Assembly: GCA_034638255.1 (NCBI GenBank)
Contig: JAWPGT010000040.1
Coordinates: forward strand, 124,001-188,000
Source of the DNA: Coprinus comatus
Taxonomy: Eukaryota > Basidiomycota > Agaricomycetes > Agaricales > Agaricaceae
Direction: 5' to 3'
DNA: 64,000 nt
The position numbers were made by a program, and so were the translations under genes. The notes under the pieces are model-generated. The model made no database searches. It was not told the DNA's origin and worked only from the letters and a program-made list of their open reading frames with translations. Shown here one piece after another: positions 38,101-50,300 of this stretch (its first letter is position 1; every line of letters starts with the position of its first letter).

Positions 38101-40085
38101 GTCTCTCTCAGTTTCTTCTCACGTTCAGTTTCATGTCTCTCAACACCAGCTTGGAGAAGTTCTTGATAGATTTTTTGCAACTTCTCGTCGGCTTCTGCCT
38201 CTAGTTTGCTATTTGTTTTGTTTAGTATTTCAATTGCAGAAGATAAATGCATGCTTACGCAATTTTGGTACGTTCGGACTGTTGTTTGTCGAGTTCTGAC
38301 TTGCTTTTAGATAATTCCGCTTGTAATGATGAGAGTTTGGTTTCCAGCTGAGGTGCGTTTCAGGGGTTATGATTCAGAGTTAGATGTAAGGTAACGCAAA
38401 CCTCTTCTCTCTTTATAGTCTGAATACTCAGGTCTTCACTCCGTAACTTGATCTTCTCCTCCAGTCCTTTTTCTTTTTCCAGAAATTGGGTTAGAGCTCG
38501 GTTAGAAAGCTTCTCATCCCGAACTAAGGTTTCTAGTGCTTGTCGTTCATCAACGGCAAGTATACTGGCACGAGCCTTCCTAGAGTATGATTTCAGTGTC
38601 GTCAGTGAAGTTAGGTTATGTAAAGAAACCCACAATTGACGATATTCTTCTAGACTTTCCTCACTTAAGGCTACATTATGTTGAGATGCTCTCCGTTGTT
38701 CCTCTATGCGATCAGGGTGAATATATGCGCATATAAACAAAAAATATTTTGAGTATTTCGTACCTTGAGCTCTATCCGCTGCTCGCTTAACACTAGCTAG
38801 CTCCTTCTCGTAAGCTTCGACCTTCTGAGCTAGAGTTTGCTCTGTCTTTAAGACTTCCTCCATAACTTTTGCTGAAGAGCTAATTTTACGGGTTATATGA
38901 GTGATTTGAGCCTCGACCGATACGAGATCAGGTTTCTGAGATATGATTCAGCTAATTGACTTCGACGTATGAGTCAAAACCTTACCTTAACTTCAACCCC
39001 CTTTTCGGCTTTCTTGATTGCCTTTTCTTTTTGCATGACAGTTCCTCTGGCTTTAGCCTGTTCAGCTCTTGCATGTTCCAGAACCTCATCATGGGCACGC
39101 TGTTCTTGTCGAAGACCTTTAAGTTCCTTATTCTTCTTTACGATAGAATAAGAGTTGCTGGAAATAGCTTCTTCGATGTGGAACAGTCTAAATAATATAC
39201 GTTGAAGAATGAGACGGTCCTGTGTAATTGTTTAGAATTAACAATTGTCGAACATATATTGGAGCCACTTACTCGTTTCTTCATAAGATCCTCAAATCTA
39301 TCCGCCTCTCCTTTCTGTTCCTTGTACTGCTTAATTTCACCAGCAATTCCTCGTCGTTTATTAAAATTGAAAGTGGCATTCTCGGTCGCACGATCTTGAG
39401 CTTCTTTGGCCTTTTCATATTCTGGTGCAAGTTCCAACGACCCACTAATTTGATCAATTAGACGCGAAAGCTCGCGAGGAGATTGTGAAGCAACAGCCTC
39501 AACGTCTCCTTGGAAGACCAAGAAGTTTTTAGCTTTGACAAGAATATTGTGTTGCACAAGAGCCGCATTATAAGCTGAATATGTCACAACTTTGTTGTTC
39601 AACTTGTACTCTGAAGCGCCTGTAGTAGAAATTCTGTAGGAAAGATGATAAGTATTGATAAAGGTCTAAGGCAAGAGACATACGTTCGCTGAAACTTCCA
39701 TTCTTTTCCAGCAACATCTACATAAACAGCAAGCACCCAAGCCTTCTTCGCAGTCCCTTCGCCATCTTGTTCCTCGTCCTCATCCTCATTCTGGGTTAGA
39801 GTTCCATCCTCATTGATCTTCTCTAGTCTTCTACCTCGGTAAACAAGATCTTTAAGTTGAGAGCTTCGAAGTTGAGCACTCTTCACTCCCAAAACAAACG
39901 AAATGGCGTCCATGAGATTAGATTTTCCAGCACCGTTAGGTCCAATAACTGATGTAAAGTTCTTGAAGGGTCCAATCGTTTGGTGTCCTCTAAATGACTT
40001 TATGGTGAAAATATGATTTTATATTAGATATTGTTACTTGCCTATACGACTTAAAGTCGCAGACCTCGATGCGTTCGAGCGGCAT
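35108..40085 (-). CDS. SMC1: cohesin subunit SMC1
   Basis: Core ATPase of the cohesin ring that holds sister chromatids together in the nucleus. The N-terminus is [15 protein letters not shown], then GHQTIGPF and Walker [20 protein letters not shown]. Long coiled coils (Glu/Lys/Gln-rich, about 39.5-38.0 and 36.9-35.7 kb) flank a hinge at about 37.5-37.8 kb with [27 protein letters not shown]-type segment follows the hinge. The C-terminal head has the signature [14 protein letters not shown], Walker B and D-loop [16 protein letters not shown], and ends TLTLD-LTQYDD after a final intron, stop at 35108. SMC1 rather than SMC2/3/4 is indicated by the N-terminal IEVCDFKSY and the hinge-following GLITGG context. 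The first intron (39991-40041) is GC-AG (TATAG|GCAAGT). Many introns are short and in phase. Length is about 1,240 residues, as expected, and the gene appears intact. Confidence 0.94.
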
Positions 40086-40614
40086 TCTGAGGATGCTGCT
40101 TGTTCTTGTCCAAGTCGCGTCAATAATCCAACGCGATCAACGTACCCCGTGATCGCATTATGTAATAAAGGATATTCTTGGACCGCACTTGCAAGTATAC
40201 GTGGAAAATGATACTGACCACATAGGACACCGCTCTCTGACAGCCATCCACGTAATGCAATGGATTAGGATCACCGAGGACCTACTTGGGCTACTTGGCT
40301 ATCAGCAATGAATGATAGGATCGATCGGGTCTTGTGAATGTTAGGGCTACTACTCCAAGGCATCACAACGTAACTCGTTTCGACTATCACACAACAGTCC
40401 GGGGTCCAAGCGTAGGACATAGAACGCCCAGGCCACAACTTGTACTCTTAACTCGCCCTTTGGACACACTTTTCGCCCACCATCTCCTAAGCAACTTGGA
40501 CTTGTTATCCGATTGACCAAAACCGAAAGAAAAAGGGTTATTAGACAGGACAGAGACATCTATAAGAAGACATGCTCACAAGCGTTACAAACCATCATCA
40601 ATCATTTCCCCCCA
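40086..40614. other. divergent promoter region of SMC1 and next gene
   Basis: About 530 bases between the SMC1 start (-) and the first ATG of the next plus-strand gene. The plus-strand coding frame is open from about 40423, so part of this region may be an upstream exon or 5' coding sequence whose ATG lies further left behind an intron. Confidence 0.45.
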
Positions 40615-41451
40615 ATGTTACCGACTTCAGTTTTAGCTCATCATCTTCGCACTTACTTTGACTTTGAAAAAGTCGACATAGCGGTTGAAGATGATGAAGA
40701 AAATATCTTCCGACTTAGCTTACCCTCCAAAACTGGCCTCGGCACCTTGACGCGTTGGATATATACCCGCAAACCCGAACCCAAACTTAGCCCTAAACCC
40801 AGTTTGCAAGCACCTAAATCTATATCCATTAAACGGACTCTTACTCGCAAACCTACCAGTTCATTCCGCAGTATTAAGAAACAACCGAAAATGGCGTTAC
40901 GCAAATTCAAGCGCCGACCAACCCCTTATCCGACATACCCAGTTTCATTGTTACAAGCGAAGACTTTAATGATGGAAGAAGACGAGTACTATACAAAAAC
41001 CAGTTCGAAATGGGGTACCACCATACGAGTACCAGTGGAGACGAATATTGCTTCTTTGGCTTCTCGTTTACCATCACTCACGACCAAGACTTTGTTGGAA
41101 GTGAATGGAGATGAGACGGGTTGTAGTTGGGAGTTAATTGCAACGGCGCTTCGGAATCACTCTGAGTCCCAGATAGTACCTGTACCTCTTCTGTCACGGA
41201 TCGGACCTCGGATTGGAGAAGTAGAGGAAGTTGAATTCAAGAAAGAGGAAGATATTGCTACTAGGCGTTGGGGCTCAGAAACGACTGAGATTGTTTCTCC
41301 CGAGGCAGAACGTAAGAAGGTTTTGGAAAAACGGATCGCCGAATTGCCCGATCTTCCTTATGATCTTATAATGAAGAAATTATCGGAGGAATCAACGGAA
41401 ATCATTGATGTCGCAGGTGAATCCTCGTACTTTGATTCTGCTACCTTTTGA
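40615..41451 (+). CDS. hypothetical basic protein, unknown family (start uncertain)
   Basis: A long intron-free frame ends at 41451. The first ATG in frame is at 40615, giving 278 residues, but the frame is open back to about 40423 with protein-like content (Arg/Lys-rich, including FRPPSPKQLGLVIR). The true N-terminus may therefore start in an unseen upstream exon. The N-terminal third contains LAHHLRTYFDFEKVDIAVED, followed by a Lys/Pro/Ser-rich basic linker (about residues 45-105). A more ordered C-terminal half is rich in Glu and Leu and includes IAELPDLPYDLIMKKLSEES. There is no membrane segment, signal peptide or motif I recognise. The uniform codon pattern and the divergent arrangement with SMC1 support a real gene. 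The basic linker suggests a nuclear or nucleic-acid setting, but this is only a guess. Confidence 0.6.
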   Translation: MLPTSVLAHHLRTYFDFEKVDIAVEDDEENIFRLSLPSKTGLGTLTRWIYTRKPEPKLSPKPSLQAPKSISIKRTLTRKPTSSFRSIKKQPKMALRKFKRRPTPYPTYPVSLLQAKTLMMEEDEYYTKTSSKWGTTIRVPVETNIASLASRLPSLTTKTLLEVNGDETGCSWELIATALRNHSESQIVPVPLLSRIGPRIGEVEEVEFKKEEDIATRRWGSETTEIVSPEAERKKVLEKRIAELPDLPYDLIMKKLSEESTEIIDVAGESSYFDSATF

Positions 41452-42531
41452 TTCAAGCTTTTGTTAGCTTGATGCATGTCATCTTCGCTTCTACACCATA
41501 TACGAACGGATATTTTCCAATAGTTCTCATTTTTTAATACCTTTCGATATACTTACTACACAAAATCTTAGAATAAAAATACTCCTACTCCTTCAAATTC
41601 AAATTCAATACCTATACCTTTCTTTCGTCAAAGGTGACCTTACTGTTACGCCATCTCCGGATAGACTTCATATGCAAAAAGTTAGCCTACCACTAAGGAG
41701 CGTGACACTGAATCAGACTTCCTAGCACGCACGATCTCCGCGTGAGAGCTATGGTCCGGATGAAAATCGCCACCGAACGCTACTGTTTGTATTCCAGAGG
41801 TACTTGTCCAGATCGTGTCCAAGCTGTGTCACATATTGGGATTGTACTCCAGCAACTTTTTTGCTTCGACATAAGTAGTAGGTTCCAGGATCTGACCACA
41901 TTAACTGGAGTGACTGTAACACACCAGTGCCAAGCCCGATTACCACGAACACTCCCTGCCACATTGTAAGTAAGATCACCGGAACACATGTAGATGTCGA
42001 AGAGCATTAACGTAACACCTTCACAGCCAAATTCAAATTTCCGCAAGAGGAACTTGCCGCTGCCAGATAGAGTCCCCATATATCTACAAGTACTGTCTAA
42101 AAAAAAGCTTACATACCACCTCGTGTTGTTGACACCATGAGTGCCTCGATTAAGTCCCCATAATAACGTATCCCCTAACGTTGTATCTGAGTTCAACGTG
42201 AACGAGGCCCGTGGCTTATTGTTCAGGGTAAACGAGATGTCGATGTGTCTTAAGATATAAGAACCTAATCTCTTTCTGTGTCTAGTAATTTGTTTCCATT
42301 CTTTTTTTTTCGTGTTCCCCAGTGCTAACTAGACAAATTTCATATTTTGGTGTCTTCGCTTAGACCACAGCACACAAAATCAATTAAAAGACATCATTAA
42401 AGAATGGGACCCTTCATGGTGAGAGTATATTTAATGAACGGTCTTGAATTCCAACTTCTTCGTTCTTCTCCCAATTTATTACCCTACTCTCCCTATTCAT
42501 TCGCCCTTCCAACTAGTCATCCATCGACATC
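41452..42531. other. intergenic, no gene seen
   Basis: About 1.1 kb between two plus-strand genes. Overlapping ORFs at 41742-42196 on both strands look like chance. A pyrimidine-rich stretch at about 42455-42515 immediately precedes the next start and fits a fungal core promoter. Confidence 0.5.
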
Positions 42532-43672
42532 ATGAGTGGTGTTCGTAAGGTTTTATCATTCAGATTCCTTCGTAAGAAGAAATCTGGTATCCTTACAACG
42601 GAACGAGAACGAGAAGAAGACCATGAAGAAGGAAAGGATCGTCCACCCGTTCCACCTCAACTTCGCATCGTCCCACCCCCATCTTCACCCCGAATTCAGA
42701 GCATCATTGATCTATCCAGAACCACGTCTTTAGAATCTGCCCCTCAACCACAAACGCATTCCTCGAACCTGAGGCCCCACCTTCGAGTCCCATCTATATT
42801 AAAATTTCGGTCAAACAATAAATGTTCTGTATGTCAAATCTCATTTCAGAGGAATGAGTTACGCACTTGCGGACAGTGTAAAAGGAACAAATTCTGTGTA
42901 TGTCATCTTTGTTTTGAACGATGATTTTTTCATTAATTCATTATTGTCTCTTTGTCACTTTCCATTAGTCCCATCATTGTCAACAGCGTGACAATGTAAC
43001 TACATGTACAACATCATGTCGTCAGAGTGCTTGGCTGGAATATGTGTTTGAACCAAGATATAGAATTAACCTCGATCAGGTGTTGAAAGAATGGATCATA
43101 GTACGTTATCACCAATTCCCTTTCAACCATTTTTTTTATTTACACAATAATTATTGATTTAGGCGAACTACCAAAATATTCTACGTGCCTTTAAGCGCGG
43201 TCTCCGCGAATGGCCCACCAATAACACCACTTATCCCCATGTCATTTTCATTAATTTAAAAGATGTCACTCTCGAAATAGGTTCCGATGGGATACCACTA
43301 CCTATTTTGAAAACATTCCGAGTTCACTGGGTTTCCGTTGAACCTATAAAAGAAGTGATAGCTAGATGGAAAAGTCGACAAAACGAAGATGATACTCGAC
43401 TCCGATCTAAATTAATCCATGACATCATAATTAATTCGGAAGAGCAGGAAAGAAGGTGTATCGCGGCTGCTGTTGCGAATTCCGATAATAATACTTGTGA
43501 AACCGGAAATATGATTGTTGCGGTAATGGTTGAAGATAAAGGGGTTGTAGTGGTGTTACGTGAAGTTTACGAAATAGATGAGGTTGTTGAAGAGGCATTG
43601 ATTTCTCGTGGCTCTTCTGGTAGAGATTGGAGGAAGGCATTTGTTGATAGCTTATATAATTCAAGTCAATAG
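42532..43672 (+). CDS. MYND-like zinc-finger protein, unknown function
   Basis: Three exons. The first ends at TTCTGT before a GTATGT donor (near 42900). The second starts at SHHCQQRD (about 42970) and ends at KEWII before GTACGT (near 43100). The third begins ANYQNILRAFKRG (near 43164) and ends at 43672. The protein is about 325 residues. A basic, Pro/Ser-rich N-terminus precedes a cysteine cluster, CSVC-x11-CGQC-x5-C-SHHC-QQ. This matches the first six or seven ligands of a MYND finger. The usual Trp and His after the CQ are missing and are replaced by a CTTSC pair, so the last zinc ligands are atypical. The C-terminal part resembles the PHVIFINLKDVTLEIG-type region found after MYND-like fingers in mushroom hypothetical proteins. 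MYND fingers mediate protein-protein contacts, often with PXLXP motifs. No catalytic domain is visible. Confidence 0.75.
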
Positions 43673-46600
43673 ACGTAACAATGATAATAGTTGACTGTAC
43701 AATATATGTTGGAGGGTATTCGGATATTATATATTATTATATTTTCTATTTTCTAGAAATGACTAAGTGTGCGAGTTCATCCGAATTGTATTAGAATTCA
43801 ATTGGTAGAAATGAATCAAAACACAATTTCTTTTATACCTCCTGTGTTCCCTATAAAATTACCTCGTTTATGATGATTTTGTAGTGTGGTAAATAATGAC
43901 CTCGTTATGATGATGTAAAATAATGACGTCATACAGAAACCTGAACTAGCGTGATTCGAACAGGAGACCTCCTACACTCAGGGTCGTCAATCTGGTAATC
44001 AATCGCCACCAGATATTTTGAAGAGGCTGAAGTTAAGGTCTTTGAAACTCGCCCGAAGAGTTATGTGGTTATCTTGAGAAATAACTGAACTCATGTTGAG
44101 GAAATACAAAAATCGATCGGGGGGAATGAGTCTAAAATCAGGACCCTTGAGCTTGATCGCTGGTGCAATATGCGTATACTTGATTCCTAATAGATCCATT
44201 CTCATCAGCACGAGGACTATCATTCCTATTATCCAGCATACAAGTTCATACAACCTACTTTCAGTTCCAAACTCATGTTATGCTTCAGTCGACTGTCGGA
44301 CTGGATCCTGGACCTTGGTTATAGTGCAATTATTATTGCTCAGAGACGTTTTACTAAGGATCATTTTTTTTAGGTTTGATGTGTTGATGTCCGAGGTACA
44401 ATTTTCTCGCGAGTGTCAGTGTCTCCTCCAAGTCAGGGTTGAAACTGAACAAAATGCGAGTGTAACTCCATGCCAGAGTATGGGATGATTACTATAATAG
44501 TATTGTTGTAGGCCAGGAGTTTCTGACCACACACCATAATCCTCAAAATATTTTTTATTTAATTCTATGTAGTTGTGTAATAGAAAAAAAAATGTTTAAA
44601 ATAAAATTGAACTTGTGTTCACAGTCGTGCTGAGGATAATTTTACTCTTCCATACCATATACACCATTGTGTTCACCTTCTCCTCCACTATCATCCCCTT
44701 ATTCTTCCCTTTCCCATTCCTCTTCATCCTCAACACCATCCCACCATCCTTATCCTCATCCTCCACTTCCACTCCTACCTGGATGACCCAAAGTACACCT
44801 TCAGTCGCATGTGTGTTGTGAATGGACTGGAGGAGGAGATTGGGACCTCTAATGTTGCAAGAGGTGCCTGCTGTCGCAGATGGATGGCATGGTTGTCTTG
44901 CAATGCGAGGCTTCTCGGATACATCTATAAGGTAATGATATGAGGAGCTAGATTTATATTGATAATAATTTTGAGTTGCTTACCGGATTGGACTTTCTTC
45001 TAAGTGAATTCTCACCAAACCGAAATGTTTTTGGAGGCAGAAATTGTTGGGGACTTGTTATACGATGAATGACAACCCGGGGACCTCTAATATATTATAC
45101 TTACTTGATATTAAATTCATACTTGTTGGCGAGAAACAAGTGGCGTTCGTTGGGAGGATGAGGGGAAGGAACAGGGACGATAACGAGGCAAAAACGACGG
45201 TAGGTTGCTTTTATATCCTGGTGTTTTTTTCCAACGTGACGACCACAGAATGAAACCAACACAATACCCTATTTCCACACGATATTTCCACCTACACGCT
45301 CGGTTAAAATACACTCCTGATACACTCGTACTATCACAGCCCTCTTAGCCCACGCACCATCTCCTCAGAGGTTTTTGTGCCTCAACCACAGGTACTACAA
45401 GTGCTACAGAGTGTGTGTACCCCCTAAGGACATTCGTAAAAGCTCACAGAATTCTTTTGCTAGCAACGCGATGGTACGGCCACAGAATATATAGGCCACC
45501 CTCTGAATGGTGTGGACTGAACAAAAGCTTTGCAGGTCTTCGTCGACCTAGAAGTTATGACAATGAAGACACAAACGGCGAAACGCACCTTTCTTGTCAC
45601 TGAAGTCCTTTTTCCACACCAAAACTGTGAGTCCTTATACCACTCCCACTACTATCTCCTATATTCACTTCTGCGACAAAAATTGGACATATATTCATTC
45701 CGAGGAGACTTACAATAGTGTCCCTCAGGAGGCTGAGGATAATTATCGGGAAACGACTCGAATCCACTACTATATCACCAGGAATTTGGCGAAAATATCT
45801 GGTACCAACAGTACACAAAGCAACGCAAAGAAAGAGGTGGTGTTCAATTTTCTCCAAGTCTAAGATGAACAACGAATTAACTTCGAGTGCTAGACGCTTG
45901 TGAACAAATAGTACCCTTGGCATTATCAAGTTCAAGGTGCAGCCTTCGAGACGACGGGAAGACATACTGGGCTGTTGGTTTTGCGCATTAAAAGGTGTTG
46001 ATATATTCCAAAGTGAGGTAAGCGCTTTTAAGATGGCGTTGAGTATGCTAAGATTTTTAGTTTCACATAACAGGCCAGCCGTACGAGATGAAAGCCAGTG
46101 GTGAGTCCAAGGTATTACTTTCAACTCTTCGCCATGACTCGTTAATCAAGATGTTTCACTGCTTGTAGACATTCAGTGTTGAAACCAGAGGAAGGAAAGA
46201 ACCTAGTAAGCCATTGTCGAGTTTCAATACCGCCGTGGTCGTGATACTGACGACTAGCTCAGTGCTCACCGCCTTACGAATATCACGACTGTTCCAACTG
46301 GGTTCCAACATGCATGTGATCTCGAAACTGGTAGAAACGGTGCGCCCCAAGTAAGTAACGAACGTCCTTACGTTGTTATAACCAGCAACTCTCTAATTAA
46401 CTCATACTCGTTCTACACTCACGCTATTTTTCCAGGAAGGTCATGACAGGAACACGTACGACAACAAATCACCGCATTCCTAAAGCGTGCGTTTGTAGAA
46501 GAAAACTGGAGACTGGAGGCAGACAGAAGCATTGTTGATTAAGATCTCTAGGAGTTTGTTGTACCGGTACGCACCTTCTTACAGTCCAAATCAACCAGTT

Positions 46601-47305
46601 ACAAAATACAAGTTGGCAGTTAACCAAACATCCAAAAAAAAACACGTCTCGGGGTCCTCAAGCAAAATTCGAAACATTCTCTTGAAAAAAGTGCACCATC
46701 GTAGCTGTTCTACCATTTAAACCTGCAGGAATATTGGAAGCACCTGTACGCGGTTGAACAGATATGAATTATGAGGAGCGCTCTCTCTGTAATTAAGCAA
46801 GAAGCAACATAACAAAGTTGTGAGTTCGAATTGGTCTATGAATGTTATGTTGATCAATTAATCCCGAAAAGGCTCGTTCATTCGTCCAATATATTTTAAG
46901 CGGAGTGATCTGATCCGCTACTACTCCCGACTACATTTACCTGCCAGAATATAAGTCCCAAAGCGTTGATTCAATCCTAGAAGTACATAAGGCTGAGAGC
47001 GTGGGAACGTTTTGGTAAAGCCAACACAAAGGAGTCACTCTCGCTGACCTTTGTGATTGAGGCTAGGCCATTGGAAATCCGAAAGACAAAATGCCGGTGC
47101 GGTTGTGTCAAGTATGGATCCGGAAACATAGATATACACTCTCAAGGAGCTCGGGTAGTCAACAAATCCAGATGATTCGAATGATTCTGAACACGAACAC
47201 GGACCTACATCTTCTCGCTTCTCTCACCACGGCCATCATCACGAACGCACTTCAAAATTTCTTCCAACACGACGTAGACGGAATTCTTCTTTATCTCGTC
47301 TTAGC
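43673..47305. other. long intergenic region with decayed ORFs
   Basis: About 3.6 kb without a supportable gene. One stretch (46172-46350, plus) reads as a membrane-like segment with an upstream GTGAGT/TTGTAG intron pair, but the exon frames do not join, so at most it is a remnant. A GTTCGAATC box near 43950 (minus) is discussed under rejected items. Many short ORFs (44093-44488, 45597-46124) have no coding character. Confidence 0.45.
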
Positions 47306-50300
47306 ATGGGATTCTTCGACCTTATTAGTGTCCAGCCCCTGAGAAGGTTATTCTCGCAAAAGCGTGAGGCGAGGAATAGCGATTTTGGGTCTGGGGATGG
47401 TTTCAATTTCAATCTTGAAAAAGTGTTGCATCAGGTGGTTCAAAAGTACGTTCAACTTGATCTTATATTCTTGTTCTTTCCCTTATCTTCTGTAGACGCG
47501 AGAAACATGATGTAAATGCCAGAGAACTAGGTGTAGGCTTCAGGAATTTTCGCGTTGTTGGCCTTGGAGCAGAAGCTTTTTACCAGCCCACTTTTGGTTC
47601 GTATCTAAATCCTATGATATTAGTGGATGAGGTGCGAAGATATCTACACCCTCCTATTGAGATATTCTGAATGGATTCGAAGGTGTGGTCAAGCCTGTAG
47701 AAATGATACGTGAGAAAACGCGTGTTTTTCTTTCGGCAGGTCGCTAAAGATCCTATAGTTGTGCTTGGGCGACCAGGATCTGGTTGTAGCGCATTTCTCA
47801 AGACTCCTGCCAACAGAAGGAATGAATTCTACACCATTAAGGGTGACGTTTACACGATTCCATCTCTCCATCCGATCTTCAAAATCATTATCGTGGTGAT
47901 GTTCATTATTTTCCTGAATAAGGTATCCATTTCCCCACTCTTACTTTGAGCAAACCATCTAACTCTCAGCAACAAGCCGTACTCCTCGTGACCGCCTTAA
48001 CAAGTTTTTGTTTGGAGAAGGATATGCTGAAAGGGTGACCGATGTACTAACTACAGTTTTCGGTTTACGCTACCCCAAGAAAACTCCTGTCGGAGATGAT
48101 ATGTTAAAGGGTGTTAGTGGTAGTGAGAAAAAGCGTGTCTCTATAGCAGAAGCTCTTGCTGCTCGCATTTGTTTAAATTTTTGGGACAAGTGAGTAATAT
48201 TAGTTTAAGAAACATGGCATATATTCACATTTCAGTCAGTTCCACTTTTGATCTCGATTCTTTGACTTCCCTGGAATTTGTTCAAGTCCTTCGTATCACC
48301 ACCGATACCTCTCATTTAAGAACCATAGTCTCCCTATATCAAGCCGGAGAACCGTTGTATATGCACTTCGACAAGGTTTACCTCATTTACGAAGCGCAAA
48401 TCGCATGCCTTGGTCCCGCCGATAAAGCCAGACAATATTTCATCGATATCAGCATATTCCTACTGTTCTCATTTACCATGACAGTAGTCATGACGGGATT
48501 TTTCCACACCATCGCAACCTTTTCAGCTATAGACTCCATTGCTCGGTCATTTGCTGGTATCTTTACTCTGGCAATTGGACATTTATACTGGTATGAATTA
48601 TCTCCCATGTGTCAGAGGTATCAATGATAACCAGGTTATTCTATCACCGCCAATGATTGGTGCAATGCATCGGATCACGTATATAAACGTTTGTGATGAT
48701 TTCTTTTCTATTTATCCAAATATCTAATACTTATTGCGGCATTAAGCCACTGCGATATGGTTTCGAATCACTCATGACGAATGAGTTCCGGACTGTACAG
48801 GGTAAATGTGCTAGTATGATACCACAAGGTCCAGGATACGAGACTGTTTCAATTGAAAACAAAGTCTGTTCGGCTGTCGGAGCGATTCCTGGTAAAATGA
48901 CGGTTTCAGGTCCACGATTCCTTGAATCATCTTATGGATTTAAGTGGTCTAATACTTGGATGGTAAGTACCATTTATCTCTCTTTCTTGGCATCTGCTCG
49001 GATGAAATGACTCTTGTTGCTGTTACTTGTAGAATTTCGGTATTATCATGACATTTGGAGGTGGTTTTTCATCCTTCTTCTCTTGTTCACCCAGTCAAAT
49101 ACTTCTGGAGTTCAAGAACACGATGTTGTTCTATTTCGTCGTGGAAAGGAGAAACTTGTTCAAACTCACAAGGACATAGAAAAAGCTATGTCCGATACGA
49201 AGAATATCCCAACATCAATCAACAAAATGAAAGTACTCATCAGATCCAAGAACTAACCCGATACAACGGATATCTTTTCCTGGGAACATCTAACATATAC
49301 GGTTCCTATTATAGGAGAAGATGATCGGATGCTTCTGAATGATATTTCAGGTTATGGTTATGTTGCTCCTGGAAACTACTGCTTTGATGGGTGAATCTAG
49401 TGCTGGTAAAACCACGCTGTTGAATACATTGGCGGAAAGGACTCCGGTTGGTGTTGTAAGTGGTAATAGGTTTGTTAATGGACAAGCGGTTCCGATACAT
49501 TTTCAAGCTCAGACGTTAGTTCCCCCTCAGTTTAATTATTCTTCATGATGCTTCCCAAAGTGCTGATGTGGAAAATATGTCTATTATAGGGCTTATTGTC
49601 AACAAACCGATACACATGTACCAGAATCTACAATTCAAGAGGCGTTACTTTTCTCAGCTAAATGGAATATCTTTGAAAGAAAAAGAAGAATATGTGGAAG
49701 AACGTTTGAAGATGTATAGGTTAGAAGAGTTTGCAGATGCTGTGATTGGTTCACTTGGTATTGAGCATAGGAAAAGAACTACTATTGATGTGGAATTGAC
49801 TGCTAAAGTGAGTGAAAAGGATATTTGTTGTGTAGATGAGGTTTATAATTCTTATACCTTGAATAGCCGAAACTTTTGTTGTTCTTGGATGAACCTACTT
49901 CAGTTTTGGATTCTTAGAGCGGTTGGGCTATTGTTTCATTCCTTCGATCACTAGCTGATAATGGACAAGCAATCCTGTGTACGTTGTTATTCCACTCTTA
50001 ACTTTTCTTGCAGGTTGACGATCACCAAGTTTTGTTTATGTTTCGCAGGATTCATTAACTTTCAGCTGAATTGTTCCAAGCTGTTGATCGTCAGCTTCTG
50101 TTGAAGAAAGGTAATCAGACAGTTTATTTTGGTGATTTGGGATATAATGCGACGATGCTTATTGAGTATTTTGAGAGGAATGGTGCTAGAGCCTATTTAC
50201 CTGATGAGAATCGGTACGTCCGATTCCTGCATTTCTGACAATTTAAGTTAAAGTGATAATAATGCTTGCTTACGACCGAATACATGCTCGAGGCTATAGG

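Noticed and set aside
43941..44012. tRNA-like stretch on the minus strand with a GTTCGAATC B-box and a TGGC-type A-box
   Set aside because: The T-stem has mismatches, the acceptor stem pairs at only three or four of seven positions, and no proper anticodon stem-loop forms. At best a degenerate relic.
45597..46124. 175-codon minus-strand ORF
   Set aside because: No family resemblance, overlaps other ORFs of equal quality on the plus strand, and lacks intron borders.
46172..46350. Plus-strand membrane-like segment with a possible upstream intron (GTGAGT...TTGTAG)
   Set aside because: The upstream exon in the required phase has an in-frame stop, so no gene model closes.
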